Source: Nocardia abscessus
Lineage (GTDB): Bacteria; Actinomycetota; Actinomycetes; Mycobacteriales; Mycobacteriaceae
Assembly (NCBI RefSeq): GCF_015477775.1
Contig: NZ_JADLQO010000002.1
Location: 806,001-870,000 of the forward strand
Reading direction: 5' to 3'
DNA: 64,000 bases
Shown here piece by piece: positions 40,498 through 49,229 of this stretch; within the stretch, counting starts at the first letter, position 1; the number at the start of each line of letters is the position of its first letter. A model generated the notes under the pieces. The model made no database searches, was not told where the DNA came from, and saw only the letters and a list, made by a program, of their open reading frames with translations. The position numbers and the translations under genes were made by a program.

Positions 40498-41402
40498 CGC
40501 CGACACTGGATTCCGGGCGCGGTGAGCGCGATGTCGGTGAGGTACCGCAGGCTGCGCCCGGTATCGCCGCTCGGCTTGCCCGCCGAGTCGGATATCCGCA
40601 GCGCGGCGTCCTGCTCCAGGACGTACCAGCCCCGATATCCCGCGCTCCGCACGGTGTGCACGAGTGCCGCGATGTCGACGTCACCCTCGCCCAGCGGCAC
40701 GTACAGTCCGCGGCGCACCGCTTCGCTGTACTCGAGCTTCCCGCCACGTACCTGGTCGGCCAGCGCGCCGCGGACGTCCTTGAGATGGATGTGCCCGATC
40801 CGTTCGGCGTGCCGCCGCGCGAGCCGCACCGGGTCGGCGCCGCCGACGAGCAGATGTCCGGTGTCCAGGCAGATGTCGAGATCGGCGTCCGCGAGGAACC
40901 GCTCCACCTCGGCCTCGCTCTCCACGTGGGTGCCCACATGCGGATGCAGCACCGTGCGCAAGCCGTACCCGGCGGCGGCGTCGCGGATCGCGGTGGCGGT
41001 GTCGATCAGGGCGCGCCATTGCGAGTCGTCGAGTTGCGGGCGCTCGTCGTATCCACCGAATCCCGTGGCGGCGGCGAGCACGAGGACTTCCGCGCCCGTG
41101 GCGGCCAACAGCGCGGCGGTGTGCTCCGCCCGCGCGAGCGCGTCCTGCCGGTCGCGGTGCAGCACGACGGCGAGGAAGCCGCCGACCGCGGTGATACCGA
41201 ATTCCTCGAGCAACTGTCGCGATTCACCCGGGTCGCACGGCAGATAGCCGGGTGGCCCGAGTTCGGTGGCGAACAGGCCGAGGGCGGCCATCTCCGACAG
41301 AACCGTGCGCGCGTCGAGCACGTGACCCCAGCCGGGGACCTCGCAGACTCCCCAGGAGATCGGCGCGGCCGCGAGGCGCAGCGGGTGCAGGGATTCGGTC
41401 AT
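40494..41402 (-). CDS. iolE: Inosose dehydratase-type sugar isomerase/epimerase
   Basis: A 302-residue TIM-barrel of the AP-endonuclease family 2. PISWGVCEVPGWG and the IolE-like ATELGPPGYLPCDP lie in the first 60 residues; metal ligands are in VLHPHVGTHVES, DICLDTGHLLVGG and HIHLKDVRG. IolE dehydrates 2-keto-myo-inositol. IolH is a close relative and cannot be fully excluded. First gene of the leftward operon, starting 43 bp from the palindrome at 41445. Confidence 0.85.
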   Translation of the reverse strand: MTESLHPLRLAAAPISWGVCEVPGWGHVLDARTVLSEMAALGLFATELGPPGYLPCDPGESRQLLEEFGITAVGGFLAVVLHRDRQDALARAEHTAALLAATGAEVLVLAAATGFGGYDERPQLDDSQWRALIDTATAIRDAAAGYGLRTVLHPHVGTHVESEAEVERFLADADLDICLDTGHLLVGGADPVRLARRHAERIGHIHLKDVRGALADQVRGGKLEYSEAVRRGLYVPLGEGDVDIAALVHTVRSAGYRGWYVLEQDAALRISDSAGKPSGDTGRSLRYLTDIALTAPGIQCRR

Positions 41403-41444
41403 CGGCACTTCTCCGACCTTCGATATCGAGTTGACTCCGTGCTA

Positions 41445-41458
41445 TTGGAGCGCTCCAA
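41445..41458. promoter_or_regulatory. LacI-type operator O1, iolE side
   Basis: Perfect 14-bp palindrome TTGGAGCGCTCCAA in the divergent gap, shares the GAGCGCTC core with O2 at 41581. Confidence 0.8.
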
Positions 41459-41580
41459 CTATGTAACGCAGGTCATAGTGTGTCAAGAGCTTCTCTCATG
41501 CCGATCAAAGCGGTTCTACCAGCGATTATTACGATTCTTCCGGGCAGTTCTCGGGTGCCTTCGCGGACATCGAGTCCGAT

Positions 41581-41592
41581 TAGAGCGCTCTA
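41581..41592. promoter_or_regulatory. LacI-type operator O2, regulator side
   Basis: Perfect 12-bp palindrome TAGAGCGCTCTA, 68 bases before the lacI-family start; centres of O1 and O2 are 135 bp apart, compatible with looping. Confidence 0.8.
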
Positions 41593-41660
41593 TTGCCCCG
41601 CTCGCGGGCACCGCGTATCGTCCGACCCGGTGGAGGGGGCGGACGCAGGACGGAGGCGAC

Positions 41661-42665
41661 ATGGCACGACCGACCATGGAAGACGTCGCCGCTCGCGCGG
41701 GCGTCTCGCGCGCCCTCGTCTCGCTGGTCATGCGCAACTCCCCGAAGGTCAGCGAGCACCGCCGCCGCGCCGTGCTGGACGCGGCCAAAGACCTCGGCTA
41801 CCAACCGCACATCATGGCCCGCTCGCTGGCCAGCCGGACCTCCAACATCGTCGGCGTCCTGGTCTCCGACCTGCGCAACGCCTTCTTCGCCGACGTCGTC
41901 GAAGGCATGGACGCCGCCGCGCAGGAGTCCGGCCTCGAACTGATCCTCAACACCGGCAGGCGCAGCGCCGCCCGCGAACGCACCGCCTTGGAGAGCCTGC
42001 TCTCCTTCCGGCCCGGGGGCGTCATCCTGCTGTCCCCCGTCCTGCCCGCCGCCGCGATTCGCGAAGCGTCGCAGCAGGCTCCGCTGGTGCTGGTGTCGCG
42101 CACCTCCACCGTCGCGGGGATCGATACGGTCAACGACGACGGCGAGGCGGGCGCCGCCCTCGCCGTCGATCACCTGACCTCGCTCGGGCACCGGCGCATC
42201 GTCCACCTCGACGGCGGCGGCGCTTTCACCGCGGCGCCGCGCCGCAAGGGCTACCGTGCCGCCATGCAGCGCCACGGCCTGGAACCGATGGTCGTAGCGA
42301 GCGAGCACACCGACTCCGCGGGCATGGCCGCGGCGCGCCGATTGCTGAACCTGTTCTCCCGCGACAACTTTCCCACCGCGCTGGTGTGCGGCAACGACTT
42401 CAACGCCTTCGGGGCGATGTCCGCGCTGGAGGAAGCGGGATTACGGGTGCCGGAGGACGTCTCGGTGGTCGGCTACGACAACACCTCGCTGGCCGCCCTG
42501 CGCCACGTCGCGCTGACCACCGTCGACCAGCCCCGCACCCAGATGGGCCGTCTCGCCATCGAGGCGCTCGCCGAACGACTCCGCGACGGCCGCACCGCCC
42601 CGGTCCGCCGCCGGGTGGAACCTTCGCTCGTCGTCCGCTCCACCACAGCCGCCCCACGTCCCTGA
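41661..42665 (+). CDS. LacI-family repressor of the inositol genes
   Basis: A 334-residue regulator. HTH MEDVAARAGVSRALVSLVMR, hinge MARSLASRTSNIVGVLVSDL, and a binding domain with GNDFNAFGAMSALEEAG and the C-terminal VDQPRTQMGRLAIEAL. A cggagg site precedes the ATG. Central-dyad CG in the two nearby palindromes suits LacI hinge-helix binding. Effector likely inositol or a catabolite. Confidence 0.92.
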   Translation: MARPTMEDVAARAGVSRALVSLVMRNSPKVSEHRRRAVLDAAKDLGYQPHIMARSLASRTSNIVGVLVSDLRNAFFADVVEGMDAAAQESGLELILNTGRRSAARERTALESLLSFRPGGVILLSPVLPAAAIREASQQAPLVLVSRTSTVAGIDTVNDDGEAGAALAVDHLTSLGHRRIVHLDGGGAFTAAPRRKGYRAAMQRHGLEPMVVASEHTDSAGMAAARRLLNLFSRDNFPTALVCGNDFNAFGAMSALEEAGLRVPEDVSVVGYDNTSLAALRHVALTTVDQPRTQMGRLAIEALAERLRDGRTAPVRRRVEPSLVVRSTTAAPRP

Positions 42666-42697
42666 TGCCCGTCGCGATTCCACATGAAGGAGAGCCG

Positions 42698-43717
42698 ATG
42701 TCCTCCCACCGAGCCGTCACGCTGGGCCTCGCCGGAACCGGCCGCATCGGGACCTCGCACGCCGAGACCCTGCGGAAACTCCCCACCGTGGCCACCGTCC
42801 TGGTCGCCGACGCCGTCCCCGACCGCGCCCGCGCCACCGCCACCGACCTCGGCGTCGAATTCGCCCCCGATCTCGACGCCCTCTACGCCGCCGACCTCGA
42901 CGGCCTGATCATCGCCACGGCCACCGACTCCCACCCCGAACTCATCATCCGCGCCGTCGACGCGGGCATCCCCGTCTTCTGCGAGAAGCCCGTGGCCGCC
43001 GACATCACCGGCACCCTCGCCGTCATCGACCACATCCGCGACTCCTCCGTCCCCGTCCAGATCGGCTTCCAACGCCGCTTCGACGCCGGCTACCGCGCCG
43101 CCCGCGAAGCCATCCGTTCCGGCGAACTCGGCTGGCTGCACACCTTGCGCGCCACCACCCTCGACCCGGCTCCGCCACCCGCCGAATACATTTCGCGCTC
43201 CGGCGGCATCTTCCGCGACTGTGGGGTGCATGATTTCGACATCATCCGCTGGGTGACAGGGCGCGAGATCACCGAAGTGTTCGCCCTCGGAGCGAACCGG
43301 GGTGCGTCGTTCTTCGCCGAAGCGGGCGACGTGGACACCGCCGCCGTGCTGTTGCGCCTGGACGACGGAGCCCTCGCGACCGTGTCGCTGACCCGCTACA
43401 ACGGGGTGGGGTACGACGTCCGGCTCGAGGCGTTGGGCTCCGAGGGGAACGCCGTCGTCGGACTGGACGACCGCGCGCCGTTGACTTCCGTCGAACCCGA
43501 CCACCGCCCCTCCCCCTACTCCCCCTATGGGGGTTTCATGGAGCGGTTCCGTCCGGCCTATGCCGACGAATTGGCGGCGTTCATCGAAGTCGCGACCGGT
43601 CAACTCGAGAATCCCTGCCCTCCGGCCGACGCATTGGAGGCGTTCTACGTTGCCGAAGCCTGCGATCTGTCCCGGCGGGAAGGCCGGGCTGTCGAGATAG
43701 CTGAAGTTCGGCGCTGA
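42698..43717 (+). CDS. iolG: Myo-inositol 2-dehydrogenase, Gfo/Idh/MocA family
   Basis: Oxidises myo-inositol to 2-keto-inositol with NAD+; 339 residues. Rossmann start LGLAGTGRIGTSHAETL, EKPVAADITGT (catalytic Lys region), QIGFQRRFDAGYRAAR and GIFRDCGVHDFDIIRWV with the catalytic Asp/His pair. gaaggagag site, 32 bp after the LacI gene: a lacI-iolG operon. Related family members act on other polyols. Confidence 0.9.
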   Translation: MSSHRAVTLGLAGTGRIGTSHAETLRKLPTVATVLVADAVPDRARATATDLGVEFAPDLDALYAADLDGLIIATATDSHPELIIRAVDAGIPVFCEKPVAADITGTLAVIDHIRDSSVPVQIGFQRRFDAGYRAAREAIRSGELGWLHTLRATTLDPAPPPAEYISRSGGIFRDCGVHDFDIIRWVTGREITEVFALGANRGASFFAEAGDVDTAAVLLRLDDGALATVSLTRYNGVGYDVRLEALGSEGNAVVGLDDRAPLTSVEPDHRPSPYSPYGGFMERFRPAYADELAAFIEVATGQLENPCPPADALEAFYVAEACDLSRREGRAVEIAEVRR

Positions 43718-43745
43718 GAGGTCGCCGGGAAGAGGGTGGGGCGCC

Positions 43746-44212
43746 TCAATGCTGGATCAAGCCGCCGACCGGGACGGGAGCGACATGGCCGGTTGCCGGA
43801 ACGGTCCGAGCCAGCGCCAGACCGACGTCGACCAGTGATGACCGGCGCAGCCAGGCGACATCGGGAATCGGGTCCAGATCGGTTCGGCGGTCGCACCATT
43901 GGGCTCATGCCGCAGTCGCCCGCCGGTGACGCGGACCCGGTAGAAAATGCCGATATTCTGGTGCTCGGCTCCGGCATGCGCGGCTGCCGCGGGAATTACC
44001 CTCGAGTCCACGCCGAGTAGACGTTCGACCACCCCGTGGCAGCCGGTTTCTTCAGCGAGCTCTCGGGTCACCGCGTCGAACGGGTCCTCCGCGTGCTCGA
44101 CCCCACCGCCCGGAAGAGTCCAGTTGGTCTCGCCCCTCGGTGGTACGTAACGGACGAGCAACACCCGTCCGTCCTCGATGCAGACGGCGTATGCCGCCAG
44201 CCTGAAACTCAT
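43746..44212 (-). pseudogene. Nudix hydrolase with a probable C-terminal frameshift
   Basis: From the ATG at 44212 (ggagg site) one frame runs to a stop at 43757, 151 codons, and contains an intact Nudix box (GGVEHAEDPFDAVTRELAEE region). After about position 43873 that frame turns into unlikely sequence (SPGCAGHHWSTSVWRW), whereas the next frame gives DVAWLRRSSLVDVGLALAR, the usual end of this subfamily, and stops at 43746. One missing base near 43872 explains both. The catalytic part is unaffected, so it may still function, or the shift may be a sequencing error. Confidence 0.7.
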
Positions 44213-44335
44213 CCCCGATACCTCCCGCCGGACCCTATCCCAACATCCTCCACTCCGGCGACTCGCTGTCGACGGCCGCGACAAACACGAACGGGTAAGC
44301 GAAAATTGGCGCAGGAACTCTCACGAGGGGCCTCC

Positions 44336-45700
44336 ATGAGTACGCATACGGCTGTCGGCCGCCCTGTCCAGCGAGCATGGCCGATCGTCGGTCACGGCCT
44401 AGCGCTACGAAGCAGGCCATTGCAGTTCTTCGCCGAGCTACACCGGACGCCGGAGCCGTTGGCGCGAATCCGATTGGGCAGCAAAGACGCCTACCTGGTG
44501 ACCGCGCCGGAGCTGATCGTTTCGTTGCTGCGCGGCAAGGAGGCGCACAGCGTCGAGAAGGGGGCGTTCTTCGAGGCCATGCGAGTGCTGTTGGGCGATG
44601 GTTTGTCCGTGTCGGCCGAGCCGAAGCATCTGCGGCATCGCCGCCTGATGGCACCGGCCTTTCACCACGAGAAGATCGCCGGCTATGTGCGGATCATGCA
44701 GCAGGAAGCCGATGCCATGGTCGACAGCTGGAGTGACGGCGCGCGATTGGAACTCGATGACCGGTTGCGGGTGCTGGCCATGCGGATCGTCGCAAAAGCA
44801 TTGTTCGCCAGCGAACTCGGCGAAGCGGTGGTCGCGGAGTCGCTGCGCTCGTTCCCGGTGATCGTCGACGAGCTACCGAAACGCACCATGATGCCGTGGC
44901 TGGCTCACATCCCGCTACGCAACCGCACCTTCGATGCGGCAGTGCGCAGGCTCTCCGATGCGATCGACCGCATAATCGCCGAATACCGAGCCGGAGACAC
45001 CGATTACGGCGACTTGGTGTCGATGCTGCTCACCGCGCGGTTCGACGACGGCACCGGACTCACCGATCGCGAACTCCACGACGAGGTGATGACGCTCTAT
45101 GCCGCAGGCTTCGCCACCACCGCCAACACCATGGCTTTCGCCTTCTACGAGCTGGCGCGACGCGCGGACGTGCGAGAGCGGGTCGAAGAGGAAGTCGCCG
45201 AGGTGCTGCGCGGCGGCCCGGTCACCGCTGACAACATCCAGCACCTCCAATACACCGAGCGAGTGATGGCGGAGACGCTGCGCCGATACGCTCCCACCTG
45301 GCTCGGCACACGCGAGACGATCGAGAAACTCGACCTCGGCGGAGTCACGCTCCCCGCGGGCACCACGCTCTTCTACTCGCCGTACACGCTGCACAACAAC
45401 CCGAAGCACTTCGACGATCCGGCACGGTTCGACCCGGACCGGTGGACGCCGGAATACCGCAAGACCGTGACCCGGACCGGGGTCTATCAGCCCTTCGGCC
45501 TCGGCAACCGAAACTGCATCGGCGAACCGTTCGCGTGGTACGAAGCGGTCACCATTTTGGCTACGGTCGTTGCGCGGGCGCGGCTGGAGTTGGTGCCGGG
45601 AACTGCTGTGCACGAGGTTGCACGCGCCACGCTGGAGGTGAACCATCTTCCGGTGACGGTGCGGCTGCGTAACGCAGCGCTGACCACGCCGTCGGCCTGA
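44336..45700 (+). CDS. Cytochrome P450
   Basis: A 454-residue haem monooxygenase. I-helix AAGFATTANTM (acid-alcohol pair replaced by T-T), K-helix ETLRRYAPTW (ExxR), and haem loop FGLGNRNCIGEPFA with the Cys ligand. The N-terminus WPIVGHGLALRSRPLQFF lacks a membrane anchor. It resembles bacterial terpene or fatty acid P450s, but no terpene synthase, ferredoxin or reductase gene is adjacent, so partners must be elsewhere. Confidence 0.94.
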   Translation: MSTHTAVGRPVQRAWPIVGHGLALRSRPLQFFAELHRTPEPLARIRLGSKDAYLVTAPELIVSLLRGKEAHSVEKGAFFEAMRVLLGDGLSVSAEPKHLRHRRLMAPAFHHEKIAGYVRIMQQEADAMVDSWSDGARLELDDRLRVLAMRIVAKALFASELGEAVVAESLRSFPVIVDELPKRTMMPWLAHIPLRNRTFDAAVRRLSDAIDRIIAEYRAGDTDYGDLVSMLLTARFDDGTGLTDRELHDEVMTLYAAGFATTANTMAFAFYELARRADVRERVEEEVAEVLRGGPVTADNIQHLQYTERVMAETLRRYAPTWLGTRETIEKLDLGGVTLPAGTTLFYSPYTLHNNPKHFDDPARFDPDRWTPEYRKTVTRTGVYQPFGLGNRNCIGEPFAWYEAVTILATVVARARLELVPGTAVHEVARATLEVNHLPVTVRLRNAALTTPSA

Positions 45701-45741
45701 ACGTCAGCGGAACGAATCCGCCTCACTGATGCCTACCGCAC

Positions 45742-46287
45742 TCAGTTCAACAGCCGGGCCATCTCATCCATCACCGGTGAGTCGGCGAACGGCTGGTCTT
45801 GGCCGATCACGCGCCAACCCCATGCCTCGTATGCGGCGCGGGCCGGATTGCCGACCCGCACGAGCAGGTAGGCCAGTGATTCCGAGCGCTGCGACAGCAA
45901 GGTGTCGTGGATTGTTCGTGCGAAGCCTTGCCCTTGATAGTCGGGGTGCACGGCAAACTCACGGAAGATGTAGACCGGTGTGTCCCGAGCTTCAGGAGCA
46001 CATTGTGGATAGAACCGAACTGCTTTCTTCCACACCGCTTGTGGTCGGCCGTAAGGAGTTCCGAAGGCATAGCCGATCATCCGGCCATCAATCCGGCCCG
46101 CGACCAGTTCGAAGCCTGCTATCGGGGCGTACATCTCCTCGAGGCGTTCCCAGAATCGCGCTGGGCTGTACCACGGGTTGTCTTGCTGCTCGCGGTGCGA
46201 AGCGAGATACACGGCCTCGAGTTCGTCTGCGAGCTCGAGTGCCCCGGTGGCGTCGTAGCGGGCCAGTTCGAGCGAGCGCGAGGTCAT
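45742..46287 (-). CDS. GNAT family N-acetyltransferase
   Basis: A 181-residue acetyltransferase with acetyl-CoA loop VHPDYQGQGFARTIHDTLL (Q/RxxGxG type) after the strand FREFAVH, and a C-terminal GNPARAAYEAWGWRVIG. Its start overlaps the stop of the upstream regulator gene by 4 bp, so the two are translated from one transcript; the regulator may govern, or be partnered with, this enzyme. Substrate unknown. Confidence 0.88.
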   Translation of the reverse strand: MTSRSLELARYDATGALELADELEAVYLASHREQQDNPWYSPARFWERLEEMYAPIAGFELVAGRIDGRMIGYAFGTPYGRPQAVWKKAVRFYPQCAPEARDTPVYIFREFAVHPDYQGQGFARTIHDTLLSQRSESLAYLLVRVGNPARAAYEAWGWRVIGQDQPFADSPVMDEMARLLN

Positions 46288-47669
46288 GATTCAAGGGCCT
46301 TCCCTTTATGGAAGGGGTCGTCCCGCAGAAGTTGGTGGAGTCCAAGGGCATTCCTGGTGCGTCGCTGCTTCCTAGGCACGGCGGCGAGGACTTGTTCGCC
46401 CAAGCCCATGACGAACCGTGTCCGGTGTTCGGTCGGCAATCTTTCCAAGGTGGCCATCGCGTGAGCGGTCCCCTCGGTCGGGTCACCGGCGGCGACCAAG
46501 CAAAGAGCACGCTGAAGCTCGATCTGGACTGGCCCGCGCCGACTGTTGGGTGGATACAGGTCGAGCGCCGCCGACTGCGCCTCTTCTGCCCGGCGAGTAT
46601 CGCCGAGATGGGAGTACACGAAGCTTTCGGCGAACCTGACTCGCTCCTCTGCATATGCCCAGCAGTGCCAGCTGTGATCCTTGGTCATCGCGGACGGCAA
46701 TCCCGCAAAAGTCTCGCGCAGCGCAACCAACGATGCCTCCGCTTGCTCAGCACGGCCGAGCAGAGCGAACGACTGCGCACGGGCCGCAAGCAGGCTTGGC
46801 CGCCCGTAGAGCGGGCCTTCGGCGACCAAGGTGTCGGACTTACTGATCTCGCCGATGATGATTTCCGGGGCCTTACCGTCATAGATGGCCCGGATAGCTC
46901 TGCGCCCCCGCACGTACATCATCGCGTGCATATCACCTGAGCAGTCAGCGGCGTAGTTCGCAGTGCGCCACCACCGCATGGCTTCACGTCGATATCCGAG
47001 GTCGCCGACTGCCTGTGCCAAATACTGACTCAGCAGAGCGCCGATTCGGTACAGCTCCCGGCGGTACGAGGGGTCCGAAGACCTTGCCAACGCAACCTCG
47101 AGACAAATAACGTCGACCAGTAGCGCCTTGTGCAACTCGGTGGCGGTGTGAGTTACGGCGGTTGCTCCGTACTCCCGCACGATTTCGTTCCAGTCCTCGA
47201 GATCTACCGAAGCCCCCTCCGACACCGCCAGATTGAGTCCGTGCCGAACCGACTCCAACCCGAGCGCCACGCCGACACCGGCGGCGGGAGCGTTGAACAG
47301 GAAGTCTCGGCGGAGCACGTCGTCAACCTCTTTCCCTACCGTCGGCAGGAACTTCGGCGAATCATTCTCGTCTGCCCCCATCCTAACGACACCGGGCGAG
47401 CGCTCGACCGGACCGAAACCGAGTTCGGCATCCGTTGCCGCGCCGAGAACAGCCCGCAACCCCGCACGGTAATCGGTGTTGGGCCAACGAAATACACCGC
47501 GCTCCAACTTGCCGATGTAGTTGGCGGACAACTGAATTACCCGGCCATTCTGACGATACACCCACCTGTTCACCGCGTCGGCGAGTTCCGCCCGTGACAA
47601 CGGGTGCCCGGACAACTCGGACGTGATTCGCTTCCTAGCCGCGCTGAGCTGATGATTCGGTTCAGACAA
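46284..47669 (-). CDS. HTH regulator with a TPR-like C-terminal domain
   Basis: A 461-residue protein. Residues 1-80 form an XRE-like HTH (HPLSRAELADAVNRWVY, LSANYIGKLERGVFRWPN), as in the large actinobacterial group of HTH-TPR regulators. From about residue 175 it is helical with repeated pairs (LLVDVICLEVALARSS, SLLAARAQSFALLGRAEQAEAS, RRAEEAQSAALDLYPPN). TTG start at 47669 is chosen for the SEPNHQLSAARKRI beginning and gaggggga site; a GTG further up is possible. Confidence 0.8.
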   Translation of the reverse strand: MSEPNHQLSAARKRITSELSGHPLSRAELADAVNRWVYRQNGRVIQLSANYIGKLERGVFRWPNTDYRAGLRAVLGAATDAELGFGPVERSPGVVRMGADENDSPKFLPTVGKEVDDVLRRDFLFNAPAAGVGVALGLESVRHGLNLAVSEGASVDLEDWNEIVREYGATAVTHTATELHKALLVDVICLEVALARSSDPSYRRELYRIGALLSQYLAQAVGDLGYRREAMRWWRTANYAADCSGDMHAMMYVRGRRAIRAIYDGKAPEIIIGEISKSDTLVAEGPLYGRPSLLAARAQSFALLGRAEQAEASLVALRETFAGLPSAMTKDHSWHCWAYAEERVRFAESFVYSHLGDTRRAEEAQSAALDLYPPNSRRGPVQIELQRALCLVAAGDPTEGTAHAMATLERLPTEHRTRFVMGLGEQVLAAVPRKQRRTRNALGLHQLLRDDPFHKGKALES

Positions 47670-47910
47670 GCCCCGTCCCCCTCGTTCGGTAACCCGCACC
47701 AAATCATCACATCCACGCCGGGCGTCCAAGTCCGAACTGAATCCACCTCCCGCGTTCCTCCCCCTGTCCTCCCTCGAACGAGCCTTCTCGCAACGTCCCG
47801 CCGTGACGGAAGCTTGGCACAGCACTCAACACCGGACTGACACCGAGACCTCGCCAGGCTGTCCGGCGGGGGTGCCCGTCAACGAGCGACTGGAGAAGGA
47901 AGGCAGTGGA

Positions 47911-48351
47911 ATGCGACCGGTTCGCAGATTTGCGGCAAATGACACAGCGCACGAAGATCCACTCGTACACGGCGTAGCCGCAGACACCCTGATGTCGAGG
48001 TGCCGGTTCTATCGGGAGGTGTGCGGCCTACCCGCGCGGGTTCAACCGCAACTCCGCCAACTCTTCATCCCCTCAGGCAGCGTCGGCGGAGTCACCGTCC
48101 CCGCCGAGCTCGGCGCGGCCGTCAAAGGCCACATGCAGGGGCACGGCCTTCCGCCCGGCCCGATCGTCTCGCATCCCCGGTCGAAGCGATGGACGTTCCT
48201 CGTCGTGCCGGACGTTCCCAACGACGACGTGGCCCTGTTCGGAGAACTGTTCCGCCTCAACGCCTCCATCGCCCGCCTCGGCGCACAGATCGCACTCCCA
48301 TCGCCAGTGGACCGACACGGATTTCGGGTTATGGGTGCAGCCACCCCGTGA
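47911..48351 (+). CDS. Unrecognised 146-residue protein
   Basis: Starts MRPVRRFAANDTAHEDP after a ggaagg site. The body has CRFYREVCGLPARVQP, IPSGSVGGVTVPAELGAAV, PPGPIVSHPRSKRWTFL and ELFRLNASIARLGAQIALPSP. I associate this layout with short nocardial proteins sometimes mislabelled as RNA polymerase subunit, without any known function. No membrane segment or signal. Divergent from the HTH-TPR regulator with about 240 bp between. Confidence 0.65.
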   Translation: MRPVRRFAANDTAHEDPLVHGVAADTLMSRCRFYREVCGLPARVQPQLRQLFIPSGSVGGVTVPAELGAAVKGHMQGHGLPPGPIVSHPRSKRWTFLVVPDVPNDDVALFGELFRLNASIARLGAQIALPSPVDRHGFRVMGAATP

Positions 48352-48443
48352 CAGCTACCGGCCCTCAGGGCTGGCCGTCATCGAATCCGTCCGCGCGTGT
48401 GCCGAGGCCCGTCGGCACCGAGCGCGATAGGTAGAGCCGCAAG

Positions 48444-48776
48444 ATGCACACTCCCGAACGCGACCGCTTGGATGCTGATCGACAGGTCGAAGCGGTCGTC
48501 GCGCGGCATCCCGATGGACCTGTCGATGTCCGCATATTCATCGACGGCGTGGAAACAGCCATCACCGAATTCACGATCGATGCAGGCGCTGGGTGGTGCT
48601 GGGCAGATTGGAAGCACAGCCGAGACCGAAACCTCTCGGCTGCTTCTCCGGCAGCAAGGCAAGCCATCCTGGCCGCGTACGCCGACCCTCCAGGCGGAAG
48701 GTACGTCGGGGATCGCAGCGAAACGCACTGGCTCGATGATGTCTCAACAATGGCGACGACTGATGAGGATCAATGA
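48444..48776 (+). CDS. Unrecognised 110-residue acidic protein
   Basis: Begins MHTPERDRLDADRQVEAVV. A strand-rich middle (VDVRIFIDGVETAITEFTI) is followed by GWCWADWKHSRDRN and an acidic tail (MATTDEDQ). No signal or membrane segment. Its stop overlaps the next start (ATGA), so the two genes are a coupled pair, the sort of arrangement seen for small two-gene modules. Confidence 0.6.
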   Translation: MHTPERDRLDADRQVEAVVARHPDGPVDVRIFIDGVETAITEFTIDAGAGWCWADWKHSRDRNLSAASPAARQAILAAYADPPGGRYVGDRSETHWLDDVSTMATTDEDQ

Positions 48777-48988
48777 TGACGTGGGATCAACTGACGATTG
48801 GCAGTTGGGTCAGCACAAGTGAAGGCTGCCCTGTCAGAACTGTCATCGGCGAGGACGACGACTCCGTGACATTTGTATTCGGCACGCCAGGCAACGAATT
48901 CGAGTTCACGATCGACCGCTCAACCCTGGCAGAGATGCTTCAGCTCGGCTCGAAGGCGTTGAGTGCGCTGGTGCCAGCCAGCCGCTGA
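48773..48988 (+). CDS. Unrecognised 71-residue protein, coupled to the preceding gene
   Basis: MMTWDQLTIGSWVSTSEG, then a beta-rich segment (SVTFVFGTPGNEFEFTIDR) and a helical end (LAEMLQLGSKALSALVPA). Translationally coupled to the 110-residue protein by a 4-bp overlap. No family recognised. Confidence 0.6.
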   Translation: MMTWDQLTIGSWVSTSEGCPVRTVIGEDDDSVTFVFGTPGNEFEFTIDRSTLAEMLQLGSKALSALVPASR

Positions 48989-49229
48989 GCGATGGGAAGA
49001 CGACGATCGGTGCAGGATCGCGCGAGCAATGCTATCGGTCTCGTGCAGCAGCTCGGTCGGCGTGGCCTCGATAGCGAGGTTGGACCGCGTCAGCCTCGCC
49101 AGAGCACATCGGTGACTACACGGATCGAACGCACGTATCCCGCCCTTCTCGAAACGCAAGCCCGCGAGGCACTTCGACGCAGTGGACCGAAAGGCAGTCG
49201 CACTCTGCTGACCATGGCACACTCCATAC

